The translations under genes and the position numbers were made by a program. Below the pieces are notes generated by a model. That model did no database searches, was not told where the DNA came from, and worked only from the letters and a program-made list of their open reading frames with translations. Below, in pieces: positions 22,001 through 37,000 of a DNA stretch of 64,000 nucleotides; positions within the stretch are counted from its first letter, which is position 1, and the number at the start of each line of letters is the position of its first letter. The DNA is from Prunella strophiata (lineage: Eukaryota; Chordata; Aves; Passeriformes; Prunellidae): NCBI GenBank assembly GCA_036583965.1, contig JAZBQD010000027.1:27535001-27599000 (forward strand), given 5' to 3'.

Positions 22001-25000
22001 TGGGAGCCCTGTGCTGGCCTTGAAAGGCCACAAGCTGCCACCAGGCTACCCTGGAACTGGGCAAAGAGCATTTGTAGCAACAGCATTAAAACAAGCAACA
22101 GCACACCAACAAAAAAAGCAGCATGTGATAAAACACTGATTCCTCCAGTCTGGCTTCTGGGGACTTAGAGCAAACCCCCACCAGCAGCCAGGGAGGGACT
22201 TCTCCTCCCTCTGGGATTTCCTTTCAAGGGACAAGGTCTGGTGCTGCTTCTGCTTTCACTGCACAAGGGCAGGGAGGGGAAGCTGAGCAAGTTTATTGCT
22301 GTTGTTCCACCCAGAGCAAGTAAAATCCTTCACCTAAATATGGTGGATGCTTATACTGGCATCAGGAAAGTACAAATTACAGACTGGGCCAGTCTGTAAA
22401 AAAACTTACAAAAGCTAAGTTTTATATCCTGAATAATTGTATCAAGTCTCCTTCAATTCCTTTTATTTACAAAAAACACCCCAAAAACAACAACAACAAA
22501 AAAAAACCCCCAAACAAACAAAAACCTACCAAAACAACAACAATAAAACCAACCAACCAAACAAAAAAAAACAAACCAAACCAAACCCCGCCTCCCCAAA
22601 AAAATCTGTCATATCCAGAAAGTAATTAATCTCCACAAAGAAATCCTGAAGGATTAAGAGCAGTACACTCAGAACCTCTCAGAGGATGGTGGGGGATTTA
22701 GTGGAATACAGAAATTCTGGCAGTGCAGATACTGGCACCTAAATACACTCTTGGGTATAGAGACCTAAAAAGCAGGTTTGTTTCTGCTTTTGTTTTATTG
22801 CATTTTTTTTTTCTTTTTATTTTTTTTTTAATTGAAGAATAATATTAAGAAAAATACATTAAGAAGAATTGGTAGTGAAATTATTTAAAATGAAATAAAT
22901 ACTTATCCAGAGTGGGGAGATGTGCTGAGAACCACACTAAAGTGAATGAACTGCTGATATGCATGGGCAGGAGGCAAATATATTATTTTATATTTGTACT
23001 TAAATTTACTTTGTGAAACAAGAATTTAGTTCTATCTGACATCTGAAGACTTTGCCATCATTGAGATGACACACTTCAGAAAGAAAAAGTTTAGAGCAAT
23101 GTAAAATTTTTAAATGACTTGAGAAATAAGCTTAAAAAAAAGAATTTAAAATGAGAAAGCATTTACTGATGGGTTAAAATGTTAAATTCTGAATATTTTC
23201 AAAGGTAGAAGCCAGGTTCATAGGTAAGATATAAAAGGGAAGGCTAGGCTTTAAGAAACCTGACAATAAACAGGCTGTGGAATCATGCTTACTGAAAACT
23301 AGTGATATAAACTGTGGACTACTTTTTTTTCTTTTTTTCTTTTTCAATTTTTTTTCGCCCTAAGGAGCTTTTAATAAAAGAGCTCAAATATGCTGAAATA
23401 GTTTAGGGTAGCCTAGAGTCACTCAACTTCTTTCCCACAAAAGACTCCAGGACACAGGACAATGAAGGGCAAAAATTTAGGCAAGTATAGGACATTTGAA
23501 GTTATGCAAGAACTAAGAAAGTTTCCTACTTATTTCAGAGCACCTTAGCCAAAAAGAAACCTTGGATTTACTGAATCAAAATAGTTAGGTTTGGGGGAGA
23601 CCTTAACAGCAATCTCATGCATCCACATTGCCAAAGACATCTCATACATTCCCAAGGGACACTGCCATGACCTATTCCTTTAAAAGAAAAAAAAATTAAA
23701 AGGGAGGGGAAAAAAGCAGCATTTATTTTTAAAGAGAAAATATGTATCCCAAGGGATCCAGTGTACTTTGGGAACATTCTTCAAAGAACAGAATGCATTC
23801 CCTTTTAACTGTGTCTCGTGAAACCTAGCAGTCAGAGAGGAAAATTCCCTCTTGTAACATTCACTCAATTGCTGAGCTTCCTACCTCGAGTTCCTGGTGG
23901 GCAGGAGCACTTGAAGTGATTGACCAGGTCGATGCAGGTCCCTCCGTTCTGGCAGGGCTGGAACTGGCACTCATCCACCTCATACTCGCAGTTGACACCC
24001 TGGTATCCAGCCACACACTGCGGGCACAGAAATAAGTGTGAATGGTCCTCTGGCAGAGACATTAGCAGCCATCTCAGAAAGGCTAACACCGACAGAGGAG
24101 CCCTCCGTGGGGCAGATTAGGGCTGCCTTTGTAGCTCAGCAACTGCAAGTGATTTCAAGGGCTGTGACACATAACAGGGCACTGCAAATTTGAATTCAAG
24201 TGATTTGATTGCTGCAAAACAGAGCAGATCAAATCCTGATACCCCCCAGCACCGAGACTGGCTTAGTAGTTTTGGCTTAAGGTTTACATGAAACTCATCC
24301 TTTCCCTCTGGACATGGGCTTCCAAGGTGTTCTACCATTCTGAAAAGCTTAGGGAGGTTGATATACGATAATCTCATGACATATATTGCTCTCTGCATCA
24401 GCATTAGGAAACAGAAAGCAGTGGAAGCACTTCCCACCCCTGGAGGCAAGGGATACTTTGCCCATCCAACAGGGAAAATACAATATTCCTTTAACACATT
24501 TTACAAATATTTTAATTTAAACCACACTTCAGGCAAAAAGCCTTTCCAGATAAGAACCCCCTCTCCAACGACACAAAGAGTCCAAATGCTCATCAACCAC
24601 AGCTCCTTCCAACCCCACCTCTTAATTTATTCTTAAAAACCTCTCAGGAGTGCTGCTTTGGCTACGGCCAAATTAAAAATTCCTTCCAGGTGCAGGAATT
24701 CCTTCCTTTTACCCCCTATTTGAAGGTACTCCAGCACTTGCAGGTGTTTCTGATTCCTTCTGATGCCTTTGTTTCACTGTGCCCTAAGCATTCACCCCTG
24801 CTCCCAGCCAATAACCCCGGGTTACCTCGCACTGGTACCCGCCCAGGTGGTCCCGGCAGGTGGCTCCGTTCTGGCAGGGGCTGGACTCACACTCATCCAG
24901 CTGCACCTCGCAGTAGCTGCCCGTGTAGCCCACCTGGCACTGGCAGTGGTGGGTGTTGCCCACATTGAGGCAGTGACCAGAGTGCTGGCACAGCTGGTCC

Positions 25001-28000
25001 ACGGGGACTCCTGAAGCAGAGATAAATCAAGTGAGCGAACGCGTAAAACGCGCTTGCTGCCAGCGCTGGTAGCTCAGATAGGAATGGATATGGGCAGGCC
25101 CAACAAATTGAAAAGTTGCAACTTTAAAATTGAAGAGTTACTCTTTAAATTACAGTGGATCAGAACCAAAACTGGCTTACAAACGAAGTCACTGCTCTGT
25201 CCTCTTTGGATCACTGGATTCAACACTGGCATGAAGCACTTGAACTGCTGTGTTACTTTAGCCCTGGCTGGTGAATACATATCTGAAGTACTCTTGCTGC
25301 TCTACATTTGTACCTAGAATGTCCCCACAAAGTATGGGAGCTTGACACCTTTCTCCTTTGACACTGAATCTGCTTGTCTGGATTTCCTGGACAAACATGG
25401 CATGACAGTGTCCATCTGCCTGGGCTACAACCCATGTTGTAGCCTTAAAAACCAAATATTTTACATATACATCATCCCAAGTAGAAAATTACTACTTTGA
25501 GGGGCTATGGTATAACCTGTAAGGCTAAATAGTGCACTCAGTAATCGATGTTCTCTGCAAAAATACTTATCATGAGTTCTAAGTTGCCTTTTTTGTAGAA
25601 GGACATGCCTTAAACCTGGCCTGCCTGGGGTTTAGCAGAAACCCTGGGGTTTAGCCTGCTTGGGGTTTAGCATGAAGAGCTGATACATTTTCCAAAAAGG
25701 CAGTCCATGTAAAACAGTACCACTGAAACTCTGAGGCCTTACAAAGTATTTAATTCTTCCTTTCTGATATTTTTGCAATGGGGAGAAGCAAGGAAGTCTT
25801 GACTCCCAAACACACCCTCGCAGAGAGTATTTTCCCTTGAGAAGTGACCATCATCAGCCACCTAGAGGCAAAGCTCTCTGGGCTGTGCACAGGTGCAGGG
25901 GGGAAGGAGATGGCTGGGCACAGAGATGCTGAAGCACAGAGGATGCTGCTTTACCTCTCTGTGAAGCTGCCACCTGGCACGAGACGTTGGGCACGTCGCA
26001 GTAGGCGCCAGTCCAGCCGGGCGGGCACACACACCGAGTCTGGGCCAGAGTCTGCACACACGTGCCCTTGTTCTTACAGGGAGACTTGCTGCACAGATCC
26101 ACCAGAGACTGCAGAGCAAACAACCCACGTGAAACATGGCAAATGCAGGAGAAACAGCACTCAGAGAACAAGTTCAAGATGCAAGGAAAGGGAGCTCTGC
26201 AATATGGGTTCCCCGTGGCACTGGAAAGAGCAGGACAGTCCTTCCCAAGCTAAGCCTGGTACTTTACTGACAGTCTCATATGCCTGGGAAAGTGCAAGTG
26301 AATAGAGGAATAAACCCCAGATGGCAGCATTATTTCAAAATTCTCACATCTCACCACAAAGTTGGATCTTTGACTGGCTCAGTTTGAGAAAATTGGGTTT
26401 TATCTCAGACTAGCTTTCTAGTTCCAAGTTAGCAGGAGGCTTCCAGCTATTCTCCCTAACTCCCCCATCTTTTCTGCTTTTTGAGGATGACAGATGTGTT
26501 CCACATTTTGATCCATACTTTTCCTTTCTATCATTAGCTCACCACACCTCCTTTTGACCCCACTTGCTGCACTATGGTCTCTCTGACTTTTTGTGTCTTC
26601 CAAGATTCAACTGAAACCCCACAGCAGTTTTATGAACTGAGGATGGGCCAAAGTATATTGCTTTTCTTGATTTCTCATATAGAAACAAAGATTCTAAAAC
26701 TCAGTAAATCATCATATGAAAGTGAAGACCCAAAATAACTGTCTGATGTAATACAAACCAGCCACTAACCATAATTTCCTTTTTAAGCAATTCATCTTCA
26801 AATTAATACAGGTATTTGATTGATTTCAAGCTGACTTGAGGAAGGGTGAGGTTTTTAAAGTGAGTAGCACCGAATTTTGGCTGTAAAAAGCAATTTCAAT
26901 TGCAGAAAGTTCTGCTTTTCAGATGCAAACTGTCTCCTCACAATGATTAAAGTAAAAAAAAAAAATAAATCTGTGCTTTCACAGGCAACCAAAAGGAAAC
27001 TTGGAATTAAGTTTTATCACATGTAGTTGAGCGTGAAGAAGAAAAAACACAGAGCCTCTTGCTTCTGCATTTGTAATGAGTAGCTGACTGTTTTACATGC
27101 AAATTCTAAAACTTATGAATCATTGTCTGATTTTGTCCTGCTTATTTAGCTTTGCTAATTAGGTCAAGCCAGTTTACCACTAAGACAAGAACTACAGTGT
27201 AGCTGTAATCTATAAATCTCCCCAATACAGCTTTGAGTAGTACTTATCTAAATTTAGAAAGTTCTGGTTCCTTGTATAAAATGGGTAATACATTACAATC
27301 AAGCTTCTCTGAACATAAAGCAGACCTTCTGAGAATCCACAGCATTTAATTTGGGGAAAGGAACATTAATCCTTTTCTCCAGTAAAAACAAAGCAAACAT
27401 AACACAAGAGGAACTACTGAACTTCACAGTACTCCACGATCACTCTCAATGCTAATTCTCCCAATGAGGTTTAAGTGGTGTGCCCAGAATGCATAATCAG
27501 GGCAGCAGAGGGGTTGCTTTTTTCTATCACTTCATTACTTTGCATTCACTTCCTCCATTAGCAATACCTAGAAGCAGACCTGACAATTTAATGTCTAGCA
27601 ACATACTTCTGAAAAAGCACCTCCCCCACTGCCACTAAAATGCTTCTTTCCAACACTCACTGCTTTACAAAGACAAGCTGGCACGAAAGAGAGCTGCAAA
27701 ATTCTTACAAAATTGTACTGTTTCCCAGCAATTTAAGAAATTCACCTTTCTTTTTTTTTTAGATGGCAGCACTCAAGACTGCTGGCAAAGGAAGCCAATA
27801 CAGAGTTTACCATTCCAAAAGTAGAAATAGTCTCAAATAATTCTTGCTGTTTTGATAAGAACAGAATCAAAAAGAATTCTGATTTGAAAAACATCATTCT
27901 GTTTCCACTGTGCCACGCCAAGTTAGAGATTTTAATAGGCACTAGTCAGTCATTTACAGTATACAGGGTTTGCTGCTCCTGTGGAAAACTGGAAACTGCC

Positions 28001-31000
28001 TGAACTTAAGTGTGCAAGTAAGGCTGGAGATTTTTATTGAGGTTGTGAATAGGACAAGCACGTAATTTACTGCCCCAAAAAAATTTCTGGCTTTTCATGA
28101 AAAACAAATTTACTATCAACCCTGATTAAAATTTACCTCCCTGTAAAAAATGAACCAGTTAAATCTAAATCCTACTAATCAGACTGATACTGTGTTTCTG
28201 TGTTTTTGTTTTGTGCTTGTTTGCTGGTTTGTTTAGTTGGTTTTTTTTTTTTAATACAGGACTCTGTCTTCAATCAGGACAATTTTATGCTTTGAATGAA
28301 ATGGAGCCATTTTCCAGGGTAACAGCTGGTTTTCATTTAAGAAAAGTAATCCAGAAAGTTCCAGCGACACCTGTTCTCATAAATAACCACTTTTCTCCTC
28401 CTTGCAAATAGACAGGGGATGGAACCAGATCATCTTTAAGGTTTCTTCCAGCCCATTCTATGATTTCCAGTTTTGAACAGGGGCACCTAATGGGCCAACC
28501 AGCCCTCACCAGGACTGAAGGAACAAGAGCTCAGCCACGTTTGGCACCTCACACCTCTGCTGCTGGACAGCTCAAACAGCAATGCCACAAGAAGTCACCC
28601 ACCTTGCAGTTCTTGCCAGTGTAGCCCAAGGGACATATACACCTGTATGTGCCCAGGCTGTCCACACAGGTGCCCCTGTTGAGGCAGGGATGGGAGTCAC
28701 ACTCGTTGATTTCTGTCAGGCAGAAAGGTCCCGTGAACCCCAGGGGACACTGGCAGCTGAAGGAGTTGATTCCATCCACACAGGTGCCTCCATTGAAACA
28801 GGAGCTGCAAGGGGGGAGGAGGAAAGGAAAGCTGAGACAAAATGCAATTAGCTCACAGACAAAAGGGAACATAAACATGACTGAAATAAGGGGGAAAAGC
28901 AGATAACAGGATCTTTTGATCGCTGCTAACTTCTGGCTGCAGAAGCATCAAGCAGAAAACAGCAATGCCAGGGAATTCCAGCTCACCCTCCAGCTCACTT
29001 TTACCTCTGCAGACCAAGAAAGTAAAGCAGGGTTTTAATGAGTCATTAGTGATGGATGCAACTAATTTAATGAAATCTTCCCAGCTTCAATGTGACCACA
29101 AACACTACCCCGTGTGGCTTGCTCAAACTGATACATTTTATTACAAATTACAGTTGTATTACAAATTATGAGAAACAAAACAATTTGCCTTTTTTTTAAA
29201 TCTTCAAAGGAATCAGGGGTATGGTTTCTCAAGGAAAAAGTTCATACAACATGCAAAACACAAGCATGTTCTTCACTGAAATTATGTGAAAGTATTGGTA
29301 TTGCTAAATCCCTTCCTTCTCTTCTCATGAGAATCTTAAGTCCTGATTTGTTAAACTACTCATACATGCCCTGGCAGAATTCAGATCAAAGGAATTATCC
29401 CCCTCCCCCCCAATCTTCTGATCATAAGAAATTCTGCCAGATTAGGTGTCCTAAGGAGAAGTGACTGGGAAAGTTTGGGGAATTGACTCATGCAAAATTG
29501 ACTCCGTTTTCCTTGTAAAGGAACTCCTGCTCCTCTGAGAATAGTGCCAGATCAGACTTGAGATAATCAGTTTGATAAAGCACACAAACCAAGTTCGTGC
29601 CTGCTATCTGCTATGTGCCCTGTCAAAGGGTATTTCCACAAGAGGAGCCCCTGACTCACCTCCCTGAAGTCACAGTGCAGGGAAGCAAGTTTTAAATATC
29701 GAAATTCCGACCGCGATTACGGCAGAGATACCAACATGAACCTACTTATCCAACACTGAACTGCTCATCAGAGAAGTTCCTCTGTCTTGGGGGCTGGATT
29801 CTGGTTTAGAGGGAGAGCAAACTGCTGTTTCCACTCATGGCAAAGCAGGGGAGGCAGAGGACCTGCCAATCACCTGGTGTGTTTCACTGAAACCAGGTAC
29901 CAGAAGAGAGGGCACTCTCTCACAGGCAGCTTCTCACACAACACACGGAAGAATCATTTGACCCAAATTCAAATTAGCCAACCACCACACTGCTCTTAAG
30001 CACAGCTCAGTAATTTTGGTTCAGAAGGTGTGACTGGTTTAGCTTGGCAGAGCGTTGAAAATTGCTACATCCTTAATTCATACCTGCAAGACTGGTTCCC
30101 ATCCTGACTGATAACAAAAACAAAAACAGGATGAACCTCAAGGAAGAGCCAGGAGTTCTGCTAGAACACCCAGCATACTCCACTCGATTCAACAACTGTT
30201 GTGCAAATTAAACACACCCTCATCAGTGACACAATCCTGCTCTTAAGAAAAAGATATTAAAATACCTCCTCCTCAAATGCAATTTTATAAAAGGTAGGAA
30301 AAATCTTTTCTATTTGTGCAGAAAATACTTAAGAAAACCAAGAGTTTTGCATAATTTGTCTCTGGTAACTAGACTAGAACAGAGTACTTCTTAATTACTT
30401 TTTTAACCATTGCAAGTTTTAAAGAAATTGTTAGAATTTTTTCCCATTTGAGAATCTGAAGTTACTTACATCAATCCTAATGAAGCCTAAAATAAATATG
30501 CAGGCAGATGATGGAATCATATGTTTAATTCTCAAAGAGCTCTTAAAACTACCACATCAACCATTTCTATAAGGACCAGCTGTTAAACATTTTAACTCAG
30601 TTCCACACCTCCCCCTCTAGAACGACCTCAGGTTTTATCTTGACACTGCTAAACCACATCCAATATTTTTTTTTTTTTGTGAGCATTAAAAGATCTCTGA
30701 TGACTAAATCTTTCCAATATAGTGGATTTAGTGCTTCTCCTGGTTTCTTCTTCATATTATTGGCTGTCAAGAACTCAGGACTAATTTATTTTTGTTGCTT
30801 TTTTAAGTTGGCTATTGCTTCCATTTTTGCAGCTTTTGTACTTTTCAACAGAGTAACCATTCATGACCAATCACTTCCCCTCCCCTATGTGATAGTGGTC
30901 TTGTAAAAACATGAATTTTTTATATTTCAATAAGCTAGCATCCCTAACTGTTTTAATTTTTATTAAACACTGTCACACTTATGCTGTAAAGGAACTGCGG

Positions 31001-34000
31001 ACCAGGCAACTGTGCTTCAACCAAGCCATCTTTCCTTGCAAGAATCACAAGTAGGCCTGGGACAAATGGCAGGGAAGGAGAATTGCCCTGGTTAGAAGCT
31101 GCTCCTGAGCAGGACTGGCAGGAGCAGGCAGGGAGGGGAGGTGCCTCACCTGTCGGTGCACTCGTCGATGTTTTTCTCGCAGTTGGTGCCCTCGAAGCCC
31201 GGCGGGCACTTGCAGGTGTAGCTGTTGACGTAGTGGGTGCAGGTGCCCCCGTTCCTGCAGGGCTCACTCAGACACTCGTTGGTGTCTGTCTGACATTTGT
31301 CCCCGTGAAACCCTGGCAGGCAGGTGCACGAGAAGGAGTTGATCCCATCCACGCACGAGGCTCCGTTCTGGCAGGGATCTAGGACAGGAGCACCACAGCC
31401 AGTGTTAAAATGGGTGACAGTGAAGGGCCAGGCCCACAGCAGCTGTTTTTATGGAAAAAAAAAAAGGTGTCACACAGCCCAGAGTGGGACAGAGTACTGT
31501 CAGGTTTTATTGACAGGTTTTTCTCAGCCACTTCATGGAACAGGTTATCAAAGCATTATCAATTAGAAATTTACAAGGAAGTGTGGATCAAGGCCAACCT
31601 TCAGGGCCTAAAGGTTTCTCTGCTGGAATTTGTTCAACCAAAACCCAAAGCCTCTTGGTTTAAAATTCAAATGCTGCTTTTGTGACAGATGCCTACTGAT
31701 ACAATAAAAACAGAGCAGCAATTGTTTCTTCTTCCTTACCAAGTTTTGTTCATCAGAGAACTCAACACATTCTCTCTTTTCCAGACTCTTATTAGCACAA
31801 GAGAGGACTTGTGTGCTTAATTTTCAGCATGAAAGCAGTTCAGTCAAATCAAACCTGTATGTGTGTATTAGCACATATATGAGCACTTATGCATTACTGA
31901 GCACTTGACATTTTTCCCAGCACCACAGACTGACTGGGGAAAGGCTGGCAGAAAAGCTCACAAACTCCTACACCACCTTGGAGTCTCCTCAATCACTACA
32001 TTTCTTGATATTTTCCTTATCCCTGCCATGCTCTTGCTACTTGCACACCACTGTTTTTTGGTCTAAGGCACCTCCTACCACTGTATTCCTTCTGCTTCCA
32101 CAAGTACCAATCTGCCTGAAAGATTTCTGCCGTTCAGTAATTTCTTCCTGCTTTTCTCCTTCCACTTTTGGATTTAAGACCCACATTCCTGAAGCCAGAT
32201 TCCTTTTCTACTCTGCATTCCACAGAGCAAAAGCCTAATATATGAAGGCAGAGAGGGAAACTGGGAGGGGGGAGGAAAAAGGGAGAAAGCAAGGGGGTTG
32301 AAAAATATGTTACTGAGCCTTTTTTTGGATTTAGGACTACCTTTAAGTACTACTAAAATATGAACTTGAAAATGCAAATAGACTCCACCAAAAATTTGCA
32401 GTTTATCATAAGTATCATAAGCTAATTCTGTTTACTGGGAAGAAAAGAAATGTGAAAGGTAATTAAAGCCCATTTATTGACTGAGAAACATGCTCACATG
32501 TTAAGAATTTGTATTATGAGACACACCTGCATCCATTTAAAGGTCATTTGACTACTGCAGAGAAAAAGCACATTCAAAGCAAGACCCCTGGCAGCTATAA
32601 AATGTTGTGTCTGTGGCAGTCAGCCACATATGAGTGAAGCCAAAAGCTGTGCATTAATTCTCTGTGCCACACATTTACTGACACAAGAAGGAGACTCGGG
32701 TATCAACTTTTCAATAAGTTCCTGTTGTTGGAGGGTTTGTTTGCTTCATAGATTAAAGACATTTGGCTCAAGGCATGGAAGGTTTTTGTTATGCTAAATG
32801 AAATCAGCTGTGGCAGTAATGTGAAATGCTTCTTCAGCCTCATGGGTGTGCAGCCTAAGACAACACGGGGTGAATCCCACAGCTCTCAGAACACTCAGGA
32901 GGAGGGAGAGAGATGTCCCAGCTGTTTGAGAGGGAAAGATAAGCACTTGGAGAATGTTTTTATCTTCAGGCACCCACACAAAAACTAACAGGACATGCAA
33001 TGATTTTGTTGGCTTCAGTAAGCAAAGCTCTGGGTCACTGCACCGTGACACTTTTTGTACTGTACCTGTCTGCTCAGAAAGAAGGAATTAAAAGCTCAGG
33101 CTGAGCCAGACACCTCAGAAGTTCTTTGAGTGCTGCTCTGGGGGCTCCCACAGTAACTTCTGCTAATAGACTTGTTTGGATCCTTCTCTACAGCAGTCAT
33201 GAATTTACATTTTTTTTCCAATGCAAAACACAATTTGCTAAGTTCATGCCTAAAGTCTTTAAAACTCCATTTTGGTTTTAAGCTGATAGTAAAAAACAGG
33301 AGATTTTTTTTTTTATTTGTTTTGTTTTGGGGTGGTTGTTTTACGTTTTTCTGTTCATTTGGTTGGGTTTTTTTAAAGACCTGGCCAATCTAAGAATTAC
33401 AGCATTGTGAACTCCTCCAAGGTTTGATAAAGCACTTTTCAAATAGTAACAGATGAACTTTTTAACATGTGACATTTCCCAGGAGACTCTGATTTTATCT
33501 GATGATGATATAAACTATGCCCAGTAAGAAAAAGAAGCTACTATGTATTTGATTTCCCTTACAAACAGCAGTGTCAAGGACATGAAATTAATACTTGTTT
33601 TCTTGCAATTTGAGCTGTTCCAGTACTCATCAGTGCATGGGCTACCCTCCTGCAAGTGATACCTATTCCAGAACAGAGGGCCTTCCTGCTGCTTAATTTG
33701 TTTTCTAATATGGATTAACTGGAACTGCAACAGGACCCACTCTTCCCAGAATATTAATGTCAGACAGACATTTCAGGAAGGACTGCTATAGCCCAGATTC
33801 CCACCACACCTCCATCAAACTGAACGCTGAAATACAGGTAAGCCCTGCAGTGGCACTTCAACTTGATGGATTAAAATTTCAGGCAAATACGATTTTGCAT
33901 TTAACAGTGCTTCTTATTAAGGTATGTAAACTCTAAGGGTATGTTAACTTTTCAAGTTAAGGATCTGGGAACAACAACTGCCATCAGTTAGGATACCGTG

Positions 34001-37000
34001 GTCCATTTCTAGCAGCCGAACACGATGGATTTTGACTGCCTCAAACATTACAAAACTGAATTTGGGTTTTTTTTTTTCCTTTTGGCAAGGGATCATAGAA
34101 GACCCTTCTGAATCTGTCAAACAGCAGCCAGCAAATTTATTTTTGGGAAAGACTGGAAAACACTGAGCCAGGTGCTGATACCCACTTGACAGGCAGTCGT
34201 CGATGTTGCTGTCACAGTCGCCGCCGGTGAAGCCGGGCCGGCACTCGCACAGGTAACTGCCCTGGATGTTGTGGCACAGGGCATGGTTCTTGCAGGGCTT
34301 GGAGAGACACTCATCAATATCCACTGTGCATCTTTCCCCTGAAACATGCAGAGTCCAAGGGTGAGACCCCTCCCAAAGCAATGGCCAGGAGGCTCAGTGC
34401 CAGCACTGCTCAGCACTGAAAGCACAACACGTTCTGCATCTCCTCACCTTCCCAGCCAGGGGCACATTGGCAGGTGTAGCCTTCAGAGTCAGGAGATTCT
34501 TGGCAGATCCCTGAGTTCTCACAAGGATTAGGGGAACAAGGAGAAACCACTACCTGGCAGTTCACACCTGGAGAACAGAATGGGAAAAAGCAGAAGAATG
34601 TGCTGCTAAGAGCTTGGTGCTTCTTGGAAGAATGAACAAAGGGGTTGTAACTCACATGATTATCCCACACTGCAGTGACAGCACTGCCACTTTTTAAAAA
34701 AATCTCAGCAGAAGGAAAAGGAGAGCAGAGCACTCCTCATGGGCTCAGTGTAGAAACAGCCATGGTCACTTTGAGTTTACTGCCCCTGCAATTTCCAGGG
34801 CATTTATGTAAATTTCATAATTTGCAAAGAAAATTAAGCTAAGCTTCCAACAGGACATTTTTTTAATGATTCCAAGCAAGGCTTAGACAAGCCCTTGCCA
34901 AGTATTCTATTACTGTATTATGTCTACAGGAACTGACTAATTTAACTTCATAGAGCCATGGCATTTCCCATCTTGATTACTATTTCTACAAAGTTTAATG
35001 AAAAAAATTACTCTAAATTTGCAATGGTGCAAATGAAGTAAAAAAGGGAAAAGATAACAAATTTTCTCTGAATTTTCACCTTTGAATCCCTTCCTACAGT
35101 TACATCTGTATCCATTCAACAGATCCTCACAAGTTCCTCCATTCTGGCATGGGTTTGATTTACATTCATTCCCTTCTGTTGAACAGTAATCTCCAATCCA
35201 GCCTGGGTCACAGACACACTTGTACCTTGAAAAGCAAAACAGCAGAAATTATAGAGCATTTTGAAGTAACTCCTCTACCAGTTTCTCCTGCAGATGAGTT
35301 TTGGAGAGAAAACCAGAAGAACTCTCTTTAGAAGAGCCCTAAGTTACTTTAGATTTAGTATAGTTTTGAAAATACTGAAAATAAACCCTCCCTTAAAACC
35401 ACACTTCCCTCGTTACAGTTTTCAAAGTGTTCAGTCAACCAAGAATATGTTTCTGCTTTGATAAAACCATCTCAACATATTCAAACAAAGACAGAAACAA
35501 AAAAAAAAATTAGAAAAAAAGAAGTGGAGGGAGAACAATAGGTTCCAAAGATAACTAGACTGATTTAATACCAAATAGTGGCTTCAAATGAAAACAGCTG
35601 GCTGGGAGCAGGAGCAATCTTATCCATCATGTTTCAAAATCTGAAGTAGAGCACACCCCACCCACATGACATAGAAGCAAGGACTTGGTGAATCAGCCTG
35701 GACTCAGGCCACACAGCACACACTGGCCTCTCTCCCTGCCCTGCAAACACAGCTTCTTTTACCTGGCACAGTTTGAGCTGTACGTGGGTATAAATGCAAA
35801 GTGACAGACGCTGGATGAACAAAAATCTGTTTTCCAAGCTTTCAAGGAGGCTGAATTAGCAATAAAGGCAGCTTCCCTGCCAGCTCCAGGGAAAGTGCTG
35901 CATCCTGCCCTACAGAGCTACCTGCTACAGCAGAAATCACTTCCTTGCCCAAGTGCTGACAACACTTCCCAGGATACAGCACATATTTGGGAGGCTATTC
36001 CATGTATAGTTGAAAACTTTCACGAACAAAACATCCCCAGGCTTACCATTACCAAAAAGAAGTCTGATTTAGGGCTCCCACAATCAGCATTTGGTCTTCC
36101 TGGATGGGAAGATTCAGAAACAACTACTGCCATCAAAACAGCCAGAGAGAATTTTCCTTTCTTTTCTCAGACAAGCTGACTAAAATCTTAGCAGTGGACA
36201 AAGTGTCCTGGGTGAAATATCCATCCCTAGAGCAGAAGTCATCAGCCTGTTCCTTGATAACAGTGTTTGGTTAGGAAGAACAGTACTAGCCAATAAAGAC
36301 AGTCCCCATGCTGAGTGCTTTGGGTTTTGATGGAATAGATTGCTGCTGCTCCCCAAAGATTTAATTTGGAGCCACTTCTTTATTTTAATTGCATTCACTC
36401 AACTCACTAGAATCACCAATCCCTCCCTCTAGATGGTGGCAGTACACTCTGCACTCCTCCCCCACGCAAAACCAGCAAACAACACAAGGCAGGACAGAAA
36501 AACCTATGTTGAAACACCAGCTGGTGAATGAAGGTCTACACCTTACTGTGATTATGTCACAGGCATCAGATAAATTGGGACCCTAACCTGAGAAATTAGA
36601 GAAAAATCGGGAGCTGGAAGTCTGGACAGAGCAAGACAAGACCCCAGAAGGCAGCAGGTAGGTTCAGTGAGTCCTTACCCAGTGGCAGTGTGTGTGCAGT
36701 TGCCATGCACACAGGGGTTGCTGAGGCAGCCATCAGCCTGGGCCTGGCAGTGGGGGTGGTGGAAGCCCTCGGGACACACGCAGCGAAAGCCGTTCACCTC
36801 GTTGATGCACGTGCCGCCGTTGTGGCACGGGCTGGATGTGCACTCGTCGATGTCCGCGTTGCAGCGGGGCCCTAGGGGGGGAAATCAACACTCCCTGAGC
36901 TTCATTTCTTAGAACACCGCTTGCTTTGCACCTCTGCAAGAGCACACACTGAGGCACAGCTCAGGGAAGCCAAGGCAGCAGCATGGAGCTCACATGCCTC

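Larger units (their letters stand above)
21721..23884 (-). other. Rest of NOTCH2 intron 22
   Basis: Together with the LTR blocks this forms a 3.4-kb intron (20442-23884). It holds an A/C-rich low-complexity stretch and T-rich runs; no exon recognised. Confidence 0.6.

Noticed and set aside
34186..34190. Alternative donor of exon 17 four to seven bases further into the intron (TCAAGTGG/GTATCA)
   Set aside because: It breaks phase with exon 18; the TCAA/GTGGGT donor gives DDCLSNPC as in the family.
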